A stretch of DNA of 64,000 nt from Planctomycetota bacterium (GTDB taxonomy: Bacteria; Planctomycetota; UBA8742; UBA2392): NCBI GenBank assembly GCA_020849795.1, contig JADZFR010000001.1:34479-98478 (forward strand), in the 5' to 3' direction. Under the pieces are notes generated by a model that was not told the DNA's origin, did no database searches, and worked only from the letters and a program-made list of their open reading frames with translations. This document shows, piece by piece, positions 27,301 through 35,710 of this stretch (the first letter of the stretch is position 1; each line of letters opens with the position of its first letter). Both the position numbers and the translations under genes were made by a program.

Positions 27301-29002
27301 CGACCACAACCGCGCCGTCGAGAGCATACGCCAGCGCCGCAGCAACATGCCGTACTACGAAGGCACGGTGGACTTCTGGATCAAGTGGGACCTGCCCGCC
27401 CAGGGCAGCGAGCGCAACAACATCGTGGCGGCCATGGGCGAAATCGACCCTGCCAGCCACAACTTCTCGGGCTTGTTCGGCGCCACGATGTACGGCCGCT
27501 TCCGCGATACCGAACAGGGCGGCATCGGCGGTACGCCGCTGAACCCGGCAGACGTGACGACACCGTTCTACTCCGAGCCGTTTGCCTCATCTTCGACCAG
27601 TACCGAGCGCGACGACACCGCCGACTTCGAGGGCGTCCAGTTCTTTGTCTACAAGGAACCAGGCGGCTGGCTGCGCTTCACACGCATGTACTTCAGCGAA
27701 GCGTTCGGCGCCAACGTGGTCACCGGCGCCACCGGCAGCAGCACGCAGAACGTTACCCGCTTTGGCAACGCACTGCGCCGCATTGTCGGCCCGGTCGGCA
27801 CCGCCGACGGCGGACCTTTCCCGGCATCGGTGCCATTCAGCCCGTACTCGTTCACCAACGACATCGTCAACGACGTCAGCAACGGCGACAACGACAAGGG
27901 CTTCCTGTACAGCCGCACCGACTCGTGGGTGGACCTGTCTAACGCCACGTATGTCAACGCCAGCGCCGCCAAGCTTGTGCTGCGGCCCCATGACTGGCAC
28001 CGCTTCACGCTTTCATACAACAGTAACACGACTCAGCCGTACCGCTTGTGGCTGGATGGCCGCCAGGTCAGCGGCCTGGTGTTCAATGACGACCCCAGCG
28101 GCGACATGGGCTTCCGCAATGACGGCCGCCACAAGGGCCCGACGGGTGCATACGACCAGCAGATTCCTGCAACCTCAGCCAGCGGCGAGCAGTACCTTGT
28201 GTACCGCACCACGGTCAAGCTGCTTGAAATCAACCCGGAAGACCGCCTGACTGTCGGGTGCATCTTCCGTCGCCAGCCTGACATCAAGAGCACGTCGTGG
28301 TACTCGCAGTACTTTGCCGACGGCCCTGACCCGGGCAACGTGACCAAGTCGCCGCGCCCGGTATTCAAGTTCGACAGCAACTTTGTGGCTGTGGCCAATG
28401 CGACGATTGACGACTTCCGGATTTCCAAAGAAGTCATCCCGCTAAGCGTGCAGCAGGTTCCTGCGGCGATGGCCGAGGCGAACAGCCGCTATTTCGGGCG
28501 CAGCGACCCGGAACTGTCGAACTGCTTCTTTGAACAGGGGTTCTTCCCGATGGCCGACGGCGGCGAACACGTCCTGGGTTCACCGGTGCGCGTCGGCACC
28601 ATCAGCTGGACCGAGCTGCGCCCCGACTTTGACCCGTATCGCGCCCGCGGGATCGACCTGCCCAAGTCAAGCCGCGTTCGTCTGGAGTGGGCAGTGTTCG
28701 AGGATTACCAGACCGTCGAGTCCGGGGGCGCCGACAACGACCTGAAGGCGCAGAAGCAGAACGGCGACTCAGGCGACATGAACGACGCCGCGATCACCGC
28801 CGAGGCTTACTGGGCCCGCGGCGGCATGAGCCTGCGCGGGGCAGTCGTCCCGTCCGGCACGCAGGTCGGCATGTTGATGTACCGCGTACACTTCCAGCCC
28901 GGCGACGACCTGACTGCCAACAACACGACGGCATACCTGCTGGATGTAACCGTGACAGTGCTGACGCCACCACGCAAGCTGTGGTTCTTGATTGAGTACT
29001 AG
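24305..29002 (+). CDS. Giant pseudopilin-like (GspK/PilX-type) protein with LamG-like region
   Basis: A 1565-residue protein. After a basic N-terminus, residues about 16-45 form the single hydrophobic helix of a type IV pilin-like protein (RRGTLLVVVLGLLVALFVIG), continuing into ERRAAANYLDRQRALDLALDGIEYSVARL, as in GspK and PilX minor pseudopilins. SPININTASKPVLVAMLAGI near residues 364-383 is the helix-hairpin-helix-like segment of GspK. Residues about 1020-1375 resemble a concanavalin/LamG fold (VDFWIKWDLPA, then HDWHRFTLSYNSN and YRLWLDGRQVSG). It probably sits at the tip of a type II secretion-like pseudopilus or is exported by one; that is inference. The GGAGG site at 24291-24295 serves GTG at 24302 or ATG at 24305. 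Confidence 0.75.
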   Translation: MQPRRTVLWNPRAYRRGTLLVVVLGLLVALFVIGTSFSFVTLSERRAAANYLDRQRALDLALDGIEYSVARLRAEAVVEHYEGIKPTHAGYKSKDYDARLYSLRPLDAANPSVSWSRAASSTSHSGGADGNWADFDGNGEKGGNETSFGTDKIPSQVALGSEGWASSVTGFHADGISINQVRNKDVARASEEANYGPSGTYEQFGDYFRVRTVDAASLLNLNNFKGDRLSQVLLVLGDAIDAWLNGTPTGKDNPFYPEIVQDIVRLSEDNGWVIESKEELRPIYASYTDGERLFDLANNFITVASWQDPSYRDYCDNNTKVEELNNPRKLTEQERWRSGWADSASAGMDGWPDWQPAASGFMKSPININTASKPVLVAMLAGIEAKARLLFYQKQDLITANDQLYFDNFTQAVPQQTTGTTDLGRQNNSADIAGTGVQFEVNWYPSGANSRGIFQMVPIGPIETMYGKKGATSSTATGSAENAGALAEQIILMRSAEPFRSWQDFDARFLREVLLRVYTEGRTGIQVPDLVGVNRGDLQGKDSNTVKGMYPESLLPRPDNCNHAANPIKSGDAAMKGGDFRAWYWKSCVDMLRAALCPSNISNRYNADYPYHLNVDRMDLTVTSAPVCFSSMGVYEVVSMGELLAPAPGAQQATSSGAVDRLPVARRKVRSVVKIYDVWRHSSQADFMTAPDPAIFNKPFQTASTTAPPIVPYARLTKSNTNSGPFSIDEMSAQIWNNNSATESALLNKADDSKGIGYKRDQNNVIQDGRDRWKGHNEYTSASRDFGYVTMNSQDRTPFTYTDGRTYPLAFHARFNESLRARTELINDVDSTFTIEGVCSDQAGRDQAWGHLPLETGALFDDFISSASPRDTGQALVNPAGVAEFATSSEGEEATKYSSLVPDGVRMSGQSLRFRARSALAATYGTRGLTRYARLKILRYPCGSHYANYPFMPIQPTDNSYPQGVKDSDLPNPAWDGSVSEPMTRMRLEGLAPPWRGLDDHNRAVESIRQRRSNMPYYEGTVDFWIKWDLPAQGSERNNIVAAMGEIDPASHNFSGLFGATMYGRFRDTEQGGIGGTPLNPADVTTPFYSEPFASSSTSTERDDTADFEGVQFFVYKEPGGWLRFTRMYFSEAFGANVVTGATGSSTQNVTRFGNALRRIVGPVGTADGGPFPASVPFSPYSFTNDIVNDVSNGDNDKGFLYSRTDSWVDLSNATYVNASAAKLVLRPHDWHRFTLSYNSNTTQPYRLWLDGRQVSGLVFNDDPSGDMGFRNDGRHKGPTGAYDQQIPATSASGEQYLVYRTTVKLLEINPEDRLTVGCIFRRQPDIKSTSWYSQYFADGPDPGNVTKSPRPVFKFDSNFVAVANATIDDFRISKEVIPLSVQQVPAAMAEANSRYFGRSDPELSNCFFEQGFFPMADGGEHVLGSPVRVGTISWTELRPDFDPYRARGIDLPKSSRVRLEWAVFEDYQTVESGGADNDLKAQKQNGDSGDMNDAAITAEAYWARGGMSLRGAVVPSGTQVGMLMYRVHFQPGDDLTANNTTAYLLDVTVTVLTPPRKLWFLIEY

Positions 29003-29006
29003 CATA

Positions 29007-29040
29007 CTGCCGGGGGCACGGCATTCCGCGCCTCCGGCAG
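29007..29040 (+). terminator. GC-rich hairpin after the giant pseudopilin-like gene
   Basis: CTGCCGGGGG at 29007-29016 pairs with CCTCCGGCAG at 29031-29040 (one G-U pair) around a 14-nt loop. It begins 5 nt after the stop codon and is followed by a pyrimidine-rich tract (TCTCCCCCTCTTT), consistent with termination. Confidence 0.45.
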
Positions 29041-29116
29041 GCAGTCTCCCCCTCTTTCGGTAGCATGTTTCAAGGCATGATTGCGTAGAAGTGACTGGGG
29101 TTAGAGGAGGAAGGAC

Positions 29117-30985
29117 ATGAGGGCATTTCAACTGGCGCCGGCTCTGGCGCTGCTGCTGTTGTCGGGCGCGTTGTATTCGCAGGACATTACAGCCGACGCA
29201 TATCCGCAGCAGCGCGTGCGGATGATCAAGGGCGACGGGCATTTCCCGGACCCCTATTACGTGACAAATCGGGTCGTGCTGCGCACGGTCAAGCTTGTGG
29301 CGACGGCCACAGGCCTGCAACTCAGCGGCGACCTGTTCACGGACTTTGACGCGGACCGCATCCCTGGCGACGACCAGTCGCTCACGCGCGGCCAGCAGAA
29401 AGTGAACGTTGAACTTGAGTTGGTGCACTACGCCACGCAACTCAAGCGCCGCAACAACGTGGTCGTTGACCCCAAGATCAATCCGACCAAGCAGGATAAC
29501 CCGGGCGTGCTGGTGCCCGGCCAGACGCTGTCAGTCAGCGTGACCGGCCGCTTGGGCAATTTCGGCAACGCCCCGTTTGTGATGCCGGCCATGGACAAAC
29601 CGCTTGCGCCCGGCATTTACGTGCTGGTCGCGCGCGTGACGTTCGCCAGCCAGGCGCCCAGCGTGCAGAAGGCGCTGCGCTGGTGTGGTGACTGGTTCGG
29701 CGCCGAGTATGCCGGCCGCGACCCGGACACCGGCGAAGACCTGTTCAAGCCGGTGATGGGCGACAAGAAACTGCACGACCAGTACTACGACGAGATCATG
29801 TACACGGTGCGCAAAGCCGAGAGCTACTGCATGATCCACATCGGCGAGATCAGCAACGCCGGCCGCGTCGAGCTTGTGGCGGCGGGCGACCGCAAGACCG
29901 CGAATTACATGATGTGGACGCCACACCACGAGATGGCGTTCGACGTTCAGGAGTGGGCATACCAGCTGGATAACGCCGACAAAATCGTGGATGAAGACCT
30001 GCAGCGCAAACTTGCGCTGGAGGGCGCATCCAGCGAGATGAAAGAGCGCTGGACGAAAGAGGCAGAGGTCGAGAAGGCCCGCATCAAGCGCGACAATAAG
30101 GTCCTGATCGAGACGTGGGGTGGCCGCGTCAGCAAGCCCGAAAGCGACATGGTGCGCAACGCGCTCGCCGCCCAGCAGGCGCTGCTGGAGCAGATCTGCC
30201 AGTTCGAAGAGTACCTGACCCACCGCTACTGGGTGCTGACCGACGGGCACCTGTACGCGGGCTACCACACGGTAAACGCCCCCGGTGCCAATTGCTGGCA
30301 GGCGGTCGTGGACAGTGACATGCGCAAGTACAAGGACGAGCGGCTTGAGAAGATGGAGGCATTTCGCAAGGACAAGGCGGCCTACGACGCCCTGTGGGCC
30401 AAGCGCACTGAAGGATGGAAGTTCTTCCCCACAGAAGTCAGGACTCTCGTCTTTGCCTATCTGCGCGTCAAAGAAGAAAAAGACACGTTTGACCCCGACA
30501 AGTATTGCGCCAAAGAAGGCGGCGCAATCGTGCTCGAGGTAAGCAAGTGGCGCGAGTACCGCATGGCCTTCATCGAAAAGTTCCTGGAGCAGACCAACAA
30601 GATCTTCGACGAAGTCACCACCACCACGCGCTTCGTGAACCAGGTTTGGCCCGACGCGCTGCTCAAAGCCCAGTCGGCCCGCGACTCCGTGATCTCGGTG
30701 GCCTATTCGTGGGAGTATCACATCCGCACCCAGAAAATGGGGCACGACGCCGCCACAGTGGTCAACAACTGGAAAGAAGAAGCCAACCAGGTGCCGCTGC
30801 TCAAGCTCGACCGCTACTTCGCCAAGGCCCAGGGCGCGCCGGGTACGGTCAAGACCACGTACGACAGCTATATCCGCGACGTAAAGAGCAGCACCAACCA
30901 GGTCGAGTTTGCGGTGGTGTACCGCAAGGCCATCGAAGCAAACACAGCAGAGAAAGACATGCCGGGCGGCAAAAAGCCCAAGTAG
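29117..30985 (+). CDS. Large secreted protein, unknown function
   Basis: A 622-residue protein with a signal peptide (residues 1-21, LALLLLSGALYSQ) and a good AGGAGGAAGG ribosome-binding site. Residues 25-190 look like a beta-rich domain (VVLRTVKLVATATGLQLSGDLFTDFDADRI, VLVPGQTLSVSVTGRLGNFG, YVLVARVTF). The remaining two thirds are mainly helical and very charged, with Trp/Tyr-rich helices (QEWAYQLDNADKIVDEDLQ, TRFVNQVWPDALLKAQSARD). No catalytic motif was recognised. A strong terminator follows at once, and the hairpin upstream suggests it is transcribed alone. Confidence 0.75.
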   Translation: MRAFQLAPALALLLLSGALYSQDITADAYPQQRVRMIKGDGHFPDPYYVTNRVVLRTVKLVATATGLQLSGDLFTDFDADRIPGDDQSLTRGQQKVNVELELVHYATQLKRRNNVVVDPKINPTKQDNPGVLVPGQTLSVSVTGRLGNFGNAPFVMPAMDKPLAPGIYVLVARVTFASQAPSVQKALRWCGDWFGAEYAGRDPDTGEDLFKPVMGDKKLHDQYYDEIMYTVRKAESYCMIHIGEISNAGRVELVAAGDRKTANYMMWTPHHEMAFDVQEWAYQLDNADKIVDEDLQRKLALEGASSEMKERWTKEAEVEKARIKRDNKVLIETWGGRVSKPESDMVRNALAAQQALLEQICQFEEYLTHRYWVLTDGHLYAGYHTVNAPGANCWQAVVDSDMRKYKDERLEKMEAFRKDKAAYDALWAKRTEGWKFFPTEVRTLVFAYLRVKEEKDTFDPDKYCAKEGGAIVLEVSKWREYRMAFIEKFLEQTNKIFDEVTTTTRFVNQVWPDALLKAQSARDSVISVAYSWEYHIRTQKMGHDAATVVNNWKEEANQVPLLKLDRYFAKAQGAPGTVKTTYDSYIRDVKSSTNQVEFAVVYRKAIEANTAEKDMPGGKKPK

Positions 30986-30993
30986 CAAATCAG

Positions 30994-31018
30994 ACGGGGC
31001 GGCCAAGCCGCCCCGTTT
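30994..31018 (+). terminator. Rho-independent terminator after the large secreted protein gene
   Basis: ACGGGGCGGC at 30994-31003 pairs perfectly with GCCGCCCCGT at 31007-31016 around a CAA loop, and the stem runs into TTTCATT. It starts 8 nt after the stop at 30985. Confidence 0.75.
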
Positions 31019-31059
31019 CATTGCATCTCCCGAGTTCCAGGGGTCTTGAGGAGGACGCC

Positions 31060-31191
31060 GTGGAAGCCAGGGCCGACACCGCCGCAGTCGCGGCGCACCG
31101 TCACGTTTCAAACCAGGCGACAGCCGCCACGCGGCGCAAGTGCAAGAATTCACCACCCGCACCGGGGACAGGCGCCGCCGGCGAAGAGTAG
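31060..31191 (+). CDS. Possible 43-residue basic small protein
   Basis: A GTG at 31060 is preceded at ideal spacing by a near-perfect GAGGAGG ribosome-binding site (31048-31054). The 43 codons encode a hydrophilic, Ala/Arg-rich peptide (MEARADTAAVAAHRHVSNQ ... TAATRRKCKNS). It lies between two terminator-like hairpins, the second only 12 nt after its stop, which is what an isolated small gene would look like. There is no homology I can name, and chance occurrence is possible at this GC content. Confidence 0.35.
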   Translation: MEARADTAAVAAHRHVSNQATAATRRKCKNSPPAPGTGAAGEE

Positions 31192-31203
31192 CCTCTCTAC
31201 ACC

Positions 31204-31240
31204 AACCCCCGCGCGGCTATACTGAGCGCGGGGGTTGCTT
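31204..31240 (+). terminator. Perfect 11-bp hairpin ending 3 nt before the kinase start codon
   Basis: AACCCCCGCGC at 31204-31214 pairs perfectly with GCGCGGGGGTT at 31226-31236 around an 11-nt loop, followed by GCTTTG. It can be the terminator of the small ORF upstream. Its right arm also contains the only Shine-Dalgarno-like purine run (GGGGG, 31230-31234) ahead of the kinase TTG at 31240, so in the kinase message it would mask the ribosome-binding site. Confidence 0.55.
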
Positions 31241-32790
31241 TGCCTGTCCTGAAGTCAGACGAGATCCTGCGCTACCTTACCGCCAAGGGCTTCCTCTCGG
31301 CGGCTGAGGCCGAGCTTGTGACATCGCGCTGGACCGTCGAGAAAGACGGCCCGTTGTTGCAGTACCTGGGGCGCGAAAAGCTGATCCCGGCCGAGGTCTC
31401 GGAAGACCTGCTAACGCTCATCGGCAACAACCAGCTGGAGGGCCTTGAGCCGCAGCTTCCCGGCTTGATCCTGCTGGCGATGATCGGCAAGGGCGGCCGC
31501 GGCAGCGTGTACCGGGCATGGCAACCGAGCCTGAAACGTGTCGTCGCGGTGAAAATCCTGTCGCGCGCCCTGGCCGACAACCGCGAGTACATCCAGCGCT
31601 TCCTGCGTGAAGCCCGCGTCGCCAGCAAGGTGCAGCACCGCAACGTCGTGCGCGCCATGGACATCAACAAAAAGGGCAGCCACACCTACATGGTGATGGA
31701 GTACGTCTCGGGCGTGAGCCTGGGCGCCGTGCTGCGCAACAAGGGCAAGCTGGAGCTTCCCGATGCAATTGAAGTCGCCCGCGCCACCGCCGATGCGATT
31801 GCTTACATTGCCAAGGTCGGGCTGGTGCACCGCGACATCAAGCCCGACAACATCATGATTGACCGGCGCGGGCGCGTGAAGCTGTGCGACCTTGGACTGG
31901 CACGGCCGACGGGCGCCACCAACCTGACCTCGCCGATGGTGGCGCAGGGCACACCGGCGTACATGGCGCCCGAGTCCGCGGTTAGCCCCGAAATCGACAC
32001 ACAGGCCGACGTGTACGCGCTTGGCGTTACGCTGTATCGCGCTCTGCTGGGGCGCATCCCGTTCGATAACCCCGACCCCGTCGAGATCCTGCGCATGCAC
32101 GTCGAAGAGCAGCCGCGCGGGCTCGATGGCGGCGACATGCCCGGCGCGGTCAGCGAGCTGATTAGGCGCATGCTGGAAAAGGACCCGAAAAAGCGGCCCC
32201 TGGCGCGCGACCTGGGCAAAGAGGTTGCAGCGCTGCAGAAGACGATTCCGGGCCTCGACAAGCACAAGTTGTGGGACCTCGTGCCCGGCGGCGAGGCGAC
32301 GCTGCCCGGCATGGAAGATTCGCTGTCGCTGGAAGACGACCTGCCGGCACCCAAGCCCGTAAACGGCCAGACTGCGGCGCCTTACAAGGCATGGGAAGAC
32401 CCGGCGCTCGCGCCGCGGCCCGTCGCAACGTCGCAGCGCAGCATGACGGGCGTGGGCATGGGCACCCTCGGGTTTGCGCTATTCGTGTGCATTGTCTACA
32501 TCCTGTTCATGACACTGAGTGGCACGCCGGAGCTGCCGCAGGACCCCCGAGTGCCGGAGCTTGAATCAAAGGTGAAGGGTTTGGAGGCCGATGTCGCCAC
32601 CGCGCGCGCCGAGCGCAAAGCCATGAGCGACCAGTTGAAAGAAGCGGCCGAGCGCCTGAAGCTCGAGGACGATGAAGACGGCCGCCGCCGCGCTTTCGAG
32701 CCGCAACGCCACAAAGCCGCCGAAGCCGCCAAAGAAATCACAGTCATGCGCGAAACCGGCCGCCTGACAAGGCTGCCCGGCCACAAGTGA
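31240..32790 (+). CDS. Membrane-anchored Ser/Thr protein kinase
   Basis: A 516-residue Hanks-type kinase. Residues 1-80 form a helical N-terminal region of the kind found ahead of planctomycete kinases (DEILRYLTAKGFLSAAEAELV). The kinase domain spans about 82-345: glycine loop GKGGRGSVYRA, VAVKIL with the ATP-binding Lys, catalytic HRDIKPDN with Asp199, metal-binding DLG (instead of DFG, common in this group) and the MAPES block. A membrane segment follows at about 408-428 (LGFALFVCIVYILFMTL), then a coiled coil outside (ELESKVKGLEADVATARAERKAMSDQLKEAAERL). It should phosphorylate cytoplasmic proteins; targets are unknown. The TTG start is uncertain, but no ATG precedes the kinase domain. Confidence 0.93.
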   Translation: MPVLKSDEILRYLTAKGFLSAAEAELVTSRWTVEKDGPLLQYLGREKLIPAEVSEDLLTLIGNNQLEGLEPQLPGLILLAMIGKGGRGSVYRAWQPSLKRVVAVKILSRALADNREYIQRFLREARVASKVQHRNVVRAMDINKKGSHTYMVMEYVSGVSLGAVLRNKGKLELPDAIEVARATADAIAYIAKVGLVHRDIKPDNIMIDRRGRVKLCDLGLARPTGATNLTSPMVAQGTPAYMAPESAVSPEIDTQADVYALGVTLYRALLGRIPFDNPDPVEILRMHVEEQPRGLDGGDMPGAVSELIRRMLEKDPKKRPLARDLGKEVAALQKTIPGLDKHKLWDLVPGGEATLPGMEDSLSLEDDLPAPKPVNGQTAAPYKAWEDPALAPRPVATSQRSMTGVGMGTLGFALFVCIVYILFMTLSGTPELPQDPRVPELESKVKGLEADVATARAERKAMSDQLKEAAERLKLEDDEDGRRRAFEPQRHKAAEAAKEITVMRETGRLTRLPGHK

Positions 32791-32805
32791 AGCAGGCTTG
32801 TTGAC

Positions 32806-33528
32806 CTAGCCCTTCTGGCGCTTCACGAAGGCGTCGTAATCCTCGGGCGTGTTGACTTCGTAGCCTTGGTACTGGCTGACAAAGACGGCGATGCCGTGGC
32901 CGTTCTCCAGCGCCCTTAGCTGCTCAAGCGATTCCGCTTGCTCCAGCGGCGTTTGCGCCATCTTTGCATACTGCTGCAAGAACCCCGGCCGGTACGCATA
33001 CAGGCCCACGTGCTTGAGATATCGCGGCGCGCCTTGCCTCGCGAACGGGATCGGGCTTCTACTGAAGTACAGCGCATGGCCCTGTTTGTCGGTCACAACC
33101 TTCACCATGCCGGGGTCAGTGACCGGCACGCCATCGGGCCAAGGCACGGCAATCGTGCCCATTTCAGCCTGGCTGGCCAGCATACCCTGCACCAGTGCTG
33201 TCAGGGGTTCGGGCGACATCTCCGGTTCGTCGCCCTGTACGTTCACGATCAGTTGTGCGTTCGGGAAGTTGCGGGCGGCTTCTGCCACGCGGTCGGTACC
33301 ACTGGCGCATTGCGGGGAAGTAAGCACCGCTTCGCCCCCGAATTTCCGCACGGCGTTTGCCACTTCTTCTGCATCAGTTGCGATCACAATCCGGTCGATA
33401 ACAGGACAGGCTCTCGCCCCCTCCCAGACGTGCTGGATGAGGGGCTTGCCGGTCTTGTCCAGCAGCACCTTGCGGGGCAGGCGGGTAGAGGCCAGCCGGG
33501 CAGGAATCACGGCCACAACGTTCGTCAT
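32806..33528 (-). CDS. kdsB: 3-deoxy-manno-octulosonate cytidylyltransferase
   Basis: Activates KDO as CMP-KDO for the lipopolysaccharide core, in the cytoplasm. The 240-residue protein has the family signature VVAVIPARLASTRLPRKVL at the start, VIATDAEEV, SGTDRVAEAA and the metal/CTP-site block NVQGDEPEM, plus HVGLYAYRPGFL and the NTPEDYDAF ending. It is the main sign in this window of an outer membrane with KDO. The ATG at 33528 is chosen because the family begins directly at this motif; eleven upstream codons would read MSFWPKLPG. It is divergent from the next gene. Confidence 0.96.
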   Translation of the reverse strand: MTNVVAVIPARLASTRLPRKVLLDKTGKPLIQHVWEGARACPVIDRIVIATDAEEVANAVRKFGGEAVLTSPQCASGTDRVAEAARNFPNAQLIVNVQGDEPEMSPEPLTALVQGMLASQAEMGTIAVPWPDGVPVTDPGMVKVVTDKQGHALYFSRSPIPFARQGAPRYLKHVGLYAYRPGFLQQYAKMAQTPLEQAESLEQLRALENGHGIAVFVSQYQGYEVNTPEDYDAFVKRQKG

Positions 33529-33566
33529 GCCCGGAAGCTTAGGCCAAAACGACACGGAGACAAGCC

Positions 33567-34076
33567 ATGCTGATGATCGCGCAGTACGTTCCCTGGCTCG
33601 CCTTTGCCGGGGCAGCCGGCCTGCTTGGTTGGGTCATGCTTGACCTGCTCACGGCGCGCATGCGGAAAGTCCGCCTTACGCCTGACGAAACCCAGGACTC
33701 TGGCCGCGGCCTCGTGGGCAAGCCTGTGCCGTTGAGCCAGCGGCTTGAACTTTCGCCCGGGCCCGACATGCCGACAAACCTTGTGCGCGACATGGTGGTC
33801 GAGTACGAACCTGAAGCGCCCGAAGAATGGCAGCCCGATCCCGCCGCAGAGGCCAGGGCGTCCGAATCTTCGCCCAACGAGCCGGTCAGTGACACAGAGC
33901 GCTGTGTGGGCGTGTCAGAGCTTGCGCCGGAGACCGAGCAAACTCTGGCCACGGAATCTGAACGCACTGACGCGGCAACGTCTGCGGTTGTGTACAATGA
34001 CGCCGTGGTGCAGCGGGATCCGAGCGTACGCGTGTACGACCTCGCCGTTGCGCCAAGTGAGCGTCGCCCCGGGTGA
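33567..34076 (+). CDS. Single-pass membrane protein with acidic tail
   Basis: A 169-residue protein with one N-terminal hydrophobic segment (residues 4-28, IAQYVPWLAFAGAAGLLGWVML) and a long hydrophilic, Glu/Pro/Ala-rich C-terminal part that looks disordered. I do not recognise it. Its stop overlaps the start of the downstream PAS-GAF-GGDEF gene by four bases (GTGA), so the two are coupled and may work together; it could be a membrane partner of that cyclase, which itself has no membrane segment. Confidence 0.7.
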   Translation: MLMIAQYVPWLAFAGAAGLLGWVMLDLLTARMRKVRLTPDETQDSGRGLVGKPVPLSQRLELSPGPDMPTNLVRDMVVEYEPEAPEEWQPDPAAEARASESSPNEPVSDTERCVGVSELAPETEQTLATESERTDAATSAVVYNDAVVQRDPSVRVYDLAVAPSERRPG

Positions 34077-35596
34077 CGCTGCCCTGTCGGCGCCGGATGG
34101 AAGAAGATACGGCTACAATCCAGCCAAGCCTGCTGAACCTCCACTTTGACAGCTCGGTGGACGGCCAGTACGTGCTTGACCCCGAAGGCGACGTGTTCGT
34201 CAAGGTCAACCCGGCGATGTGCGAGCTGCTGGGCTTTACGCGCGAGCAGCTGGTCGAGGCGCGCCGGCCCGTCAGCACACTCAGCCTGGTGCACGAGGGC
34301 GACCGCGAACTCGTCATTTCCCACCGCAAATCAGTCGAAAACCCGGGCGATTCCGGCGTGATGCGTTTTCGCGTCGTGCGTAGCGACGGCGCTGTTCGCC
34401 ACCTTGAGGTGCGGTACGCCTTGTTGCGCTACATGGGGCGACTCTTGCAGGTGGGGAGTGCGCGGGATGTAAGCGAGCAGGTCAAGCTGGAAAGCAAGCT
34501 GCGCAACGAGTCCGAGTTCAACCGCGAACTCACGCTGGCCGCACAACGCAGCGCCAAAGAGACACAGCGCAAGTCGCTCGAGGTGCTTGAAGCCAACACG
34601 CGCGTTGGCGCCCTTTCAGAGGTACTGCGGGCTATTCCGGTGCTGACCAAGCGCCTGCTTGAGATTGACGACATCAACGAGGTGTTCAAGCAGACCGCGC
34701 TTACGATGGTCAACGACGCCCAATTCTCGAGCTGCGGCGTGCTGTTGCGCAACGAAGCCGGCGACCTTGAGGTCAAGTACGCCAACCCATTTCGTGCCAG
34801 TGCCAAGGTCAATCTGGATGAACAACCGGCGATCCGGGCCGTGCTGAACGGCGAGTCGGAGCTGGCGGTGGACGACGCCGGCACCCACGGTGCGCCGATT
34901 CGCGCCGGTACCGAAGTGCGCGGCCTGTTGCAGGTCGGCTTGCCCAAGAATTTGCAGCGCTTTTACAAGAACCACAAGCCGATCCAGCAGTCGATCAAGG
35001 ACCTTGTGTCGACCATCGCCGACTTTCTGGGCGTTGTGATCAGCAACCACGAGAATCTTGAGCACATCAAGCGCCAAAGCCGGCTGGACAAGCTGACGGG
35101 CCTGTACAACCGGCGCGTGTTTGAAGAGCAGCTCAGCGTCGAGTTCAGGCGCGCGCTGCGCTATGACCGCGACCTGTCGCTGATGATTCTCGACATCGAC
35201 GACTTCAAGAAAGTCAACGATACGCTGGGCCACCAGCAGGGCGACAAGGTGCTTGAGATGATCGGCTACATGCTGGCCGGCAGCTTTCGCGACCTGGACA
35301 CCGTGTGCCGCTACGGCGGCGAAGAAATCTGCGTAATCATGCCGGAAACGGTGGGGCAGGCAGCCAAGAGCAAAGCCGACCAGATTCGGCGCAAGGTTAA
35401 CGAAGTCGAGATCCCGCTGCTCGAGAAACCTGACCAGGTCATGCGCATCACCGTCTCGATCGGTGCCGCGTGCATCAGCAAGTCCACCACGAACGAAGAA
35501 CAGTTGCTAAGGGATGCCGACAAGGCGCTGTACGTAGCCAAGCGCAAGGGCAAGAACCAGGTGCGCCTGGCCGAAGAAATCGAACCCGAGGCGTAA
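34073..35596 (+). CDS. PAS-GAF-GGDEF diguanylate cyclase
   Basis: A 507-residue cytoplasmic protein. Residues about 20-145 form a PAS domain (GQYVLDPEGDVFVKVNPAMCELLGF ... VGSARDVSEQVKLESKL), then a coiled-coil linker, a GAF domain at about 195-325 (FSSCGVLLRNEAGDLEVKYANP) and a GGDEF domain from about 335: LDKLTGLYNRRVFEEQL, DIDDFKKVND and catalytic YGGEEICVI, with Ile in place of the final Phe, which many active enzymes share. It is the second PAS-GAF-GGDEF protein in the window. The GTG start overlaps the preceding stop as GTGA; an ATG at 34097 is an alternative that also keeps the PAS domain whole. Confidence 0.92.
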   Translation: MTLPCRRRMEEDTATIQPSLLNLHFDSSVDGQYVLDPEGDVFVKVNPAMCELLGFTREQLVEARRPVSTLSLVHEGDRELVISHRKSVENPGDSGVMRFRVVRSDGAVRHLEVRYALLRYMGRLLQVGSARDVSEQVKLESKLRNESEFNRELTLAAQRSAKETQRKSLEVLEANTRVGALSEVLRAIPVLTKRLLEIDDINEVFKQTALTMVNDAQFSSCGVLLRNEAGDLEVKYANPFRASAKVNLDEQPAIRAVLNGESELAVDDAGTHGAPIRAGTEVRGLLQVGLPKNLQRFYKNHKPIQQSIKDLVSTIADFLGVVISNHENLEHIKRQSRLDKLTGLYNRRVFEEQLSVEFRRALRYDRDLSLMILDIDDFKKVNDTLGHQQGDKVLEMIGYMLAGSFRDLDTVCRYGGEEICVIMPETVGQAAKSKADQIRRKVNEVEIPLLEKPDQVMRITVSIGAACISKSTTNEEQLLRDADKALYVAKRKGKNQVRLAEEIEPEA

Positions 35597-35710
35597 TGCA
35601 CCGACGCATGCCAGAGTGCGCGAAATCTACAACGTGACTCGCGCGAAATCATGGATCAGCGCGCGCGGTTTCCGGTTGCGTGGGAACGCCCCTGCGCACA
35701 TGCTTGCGCG

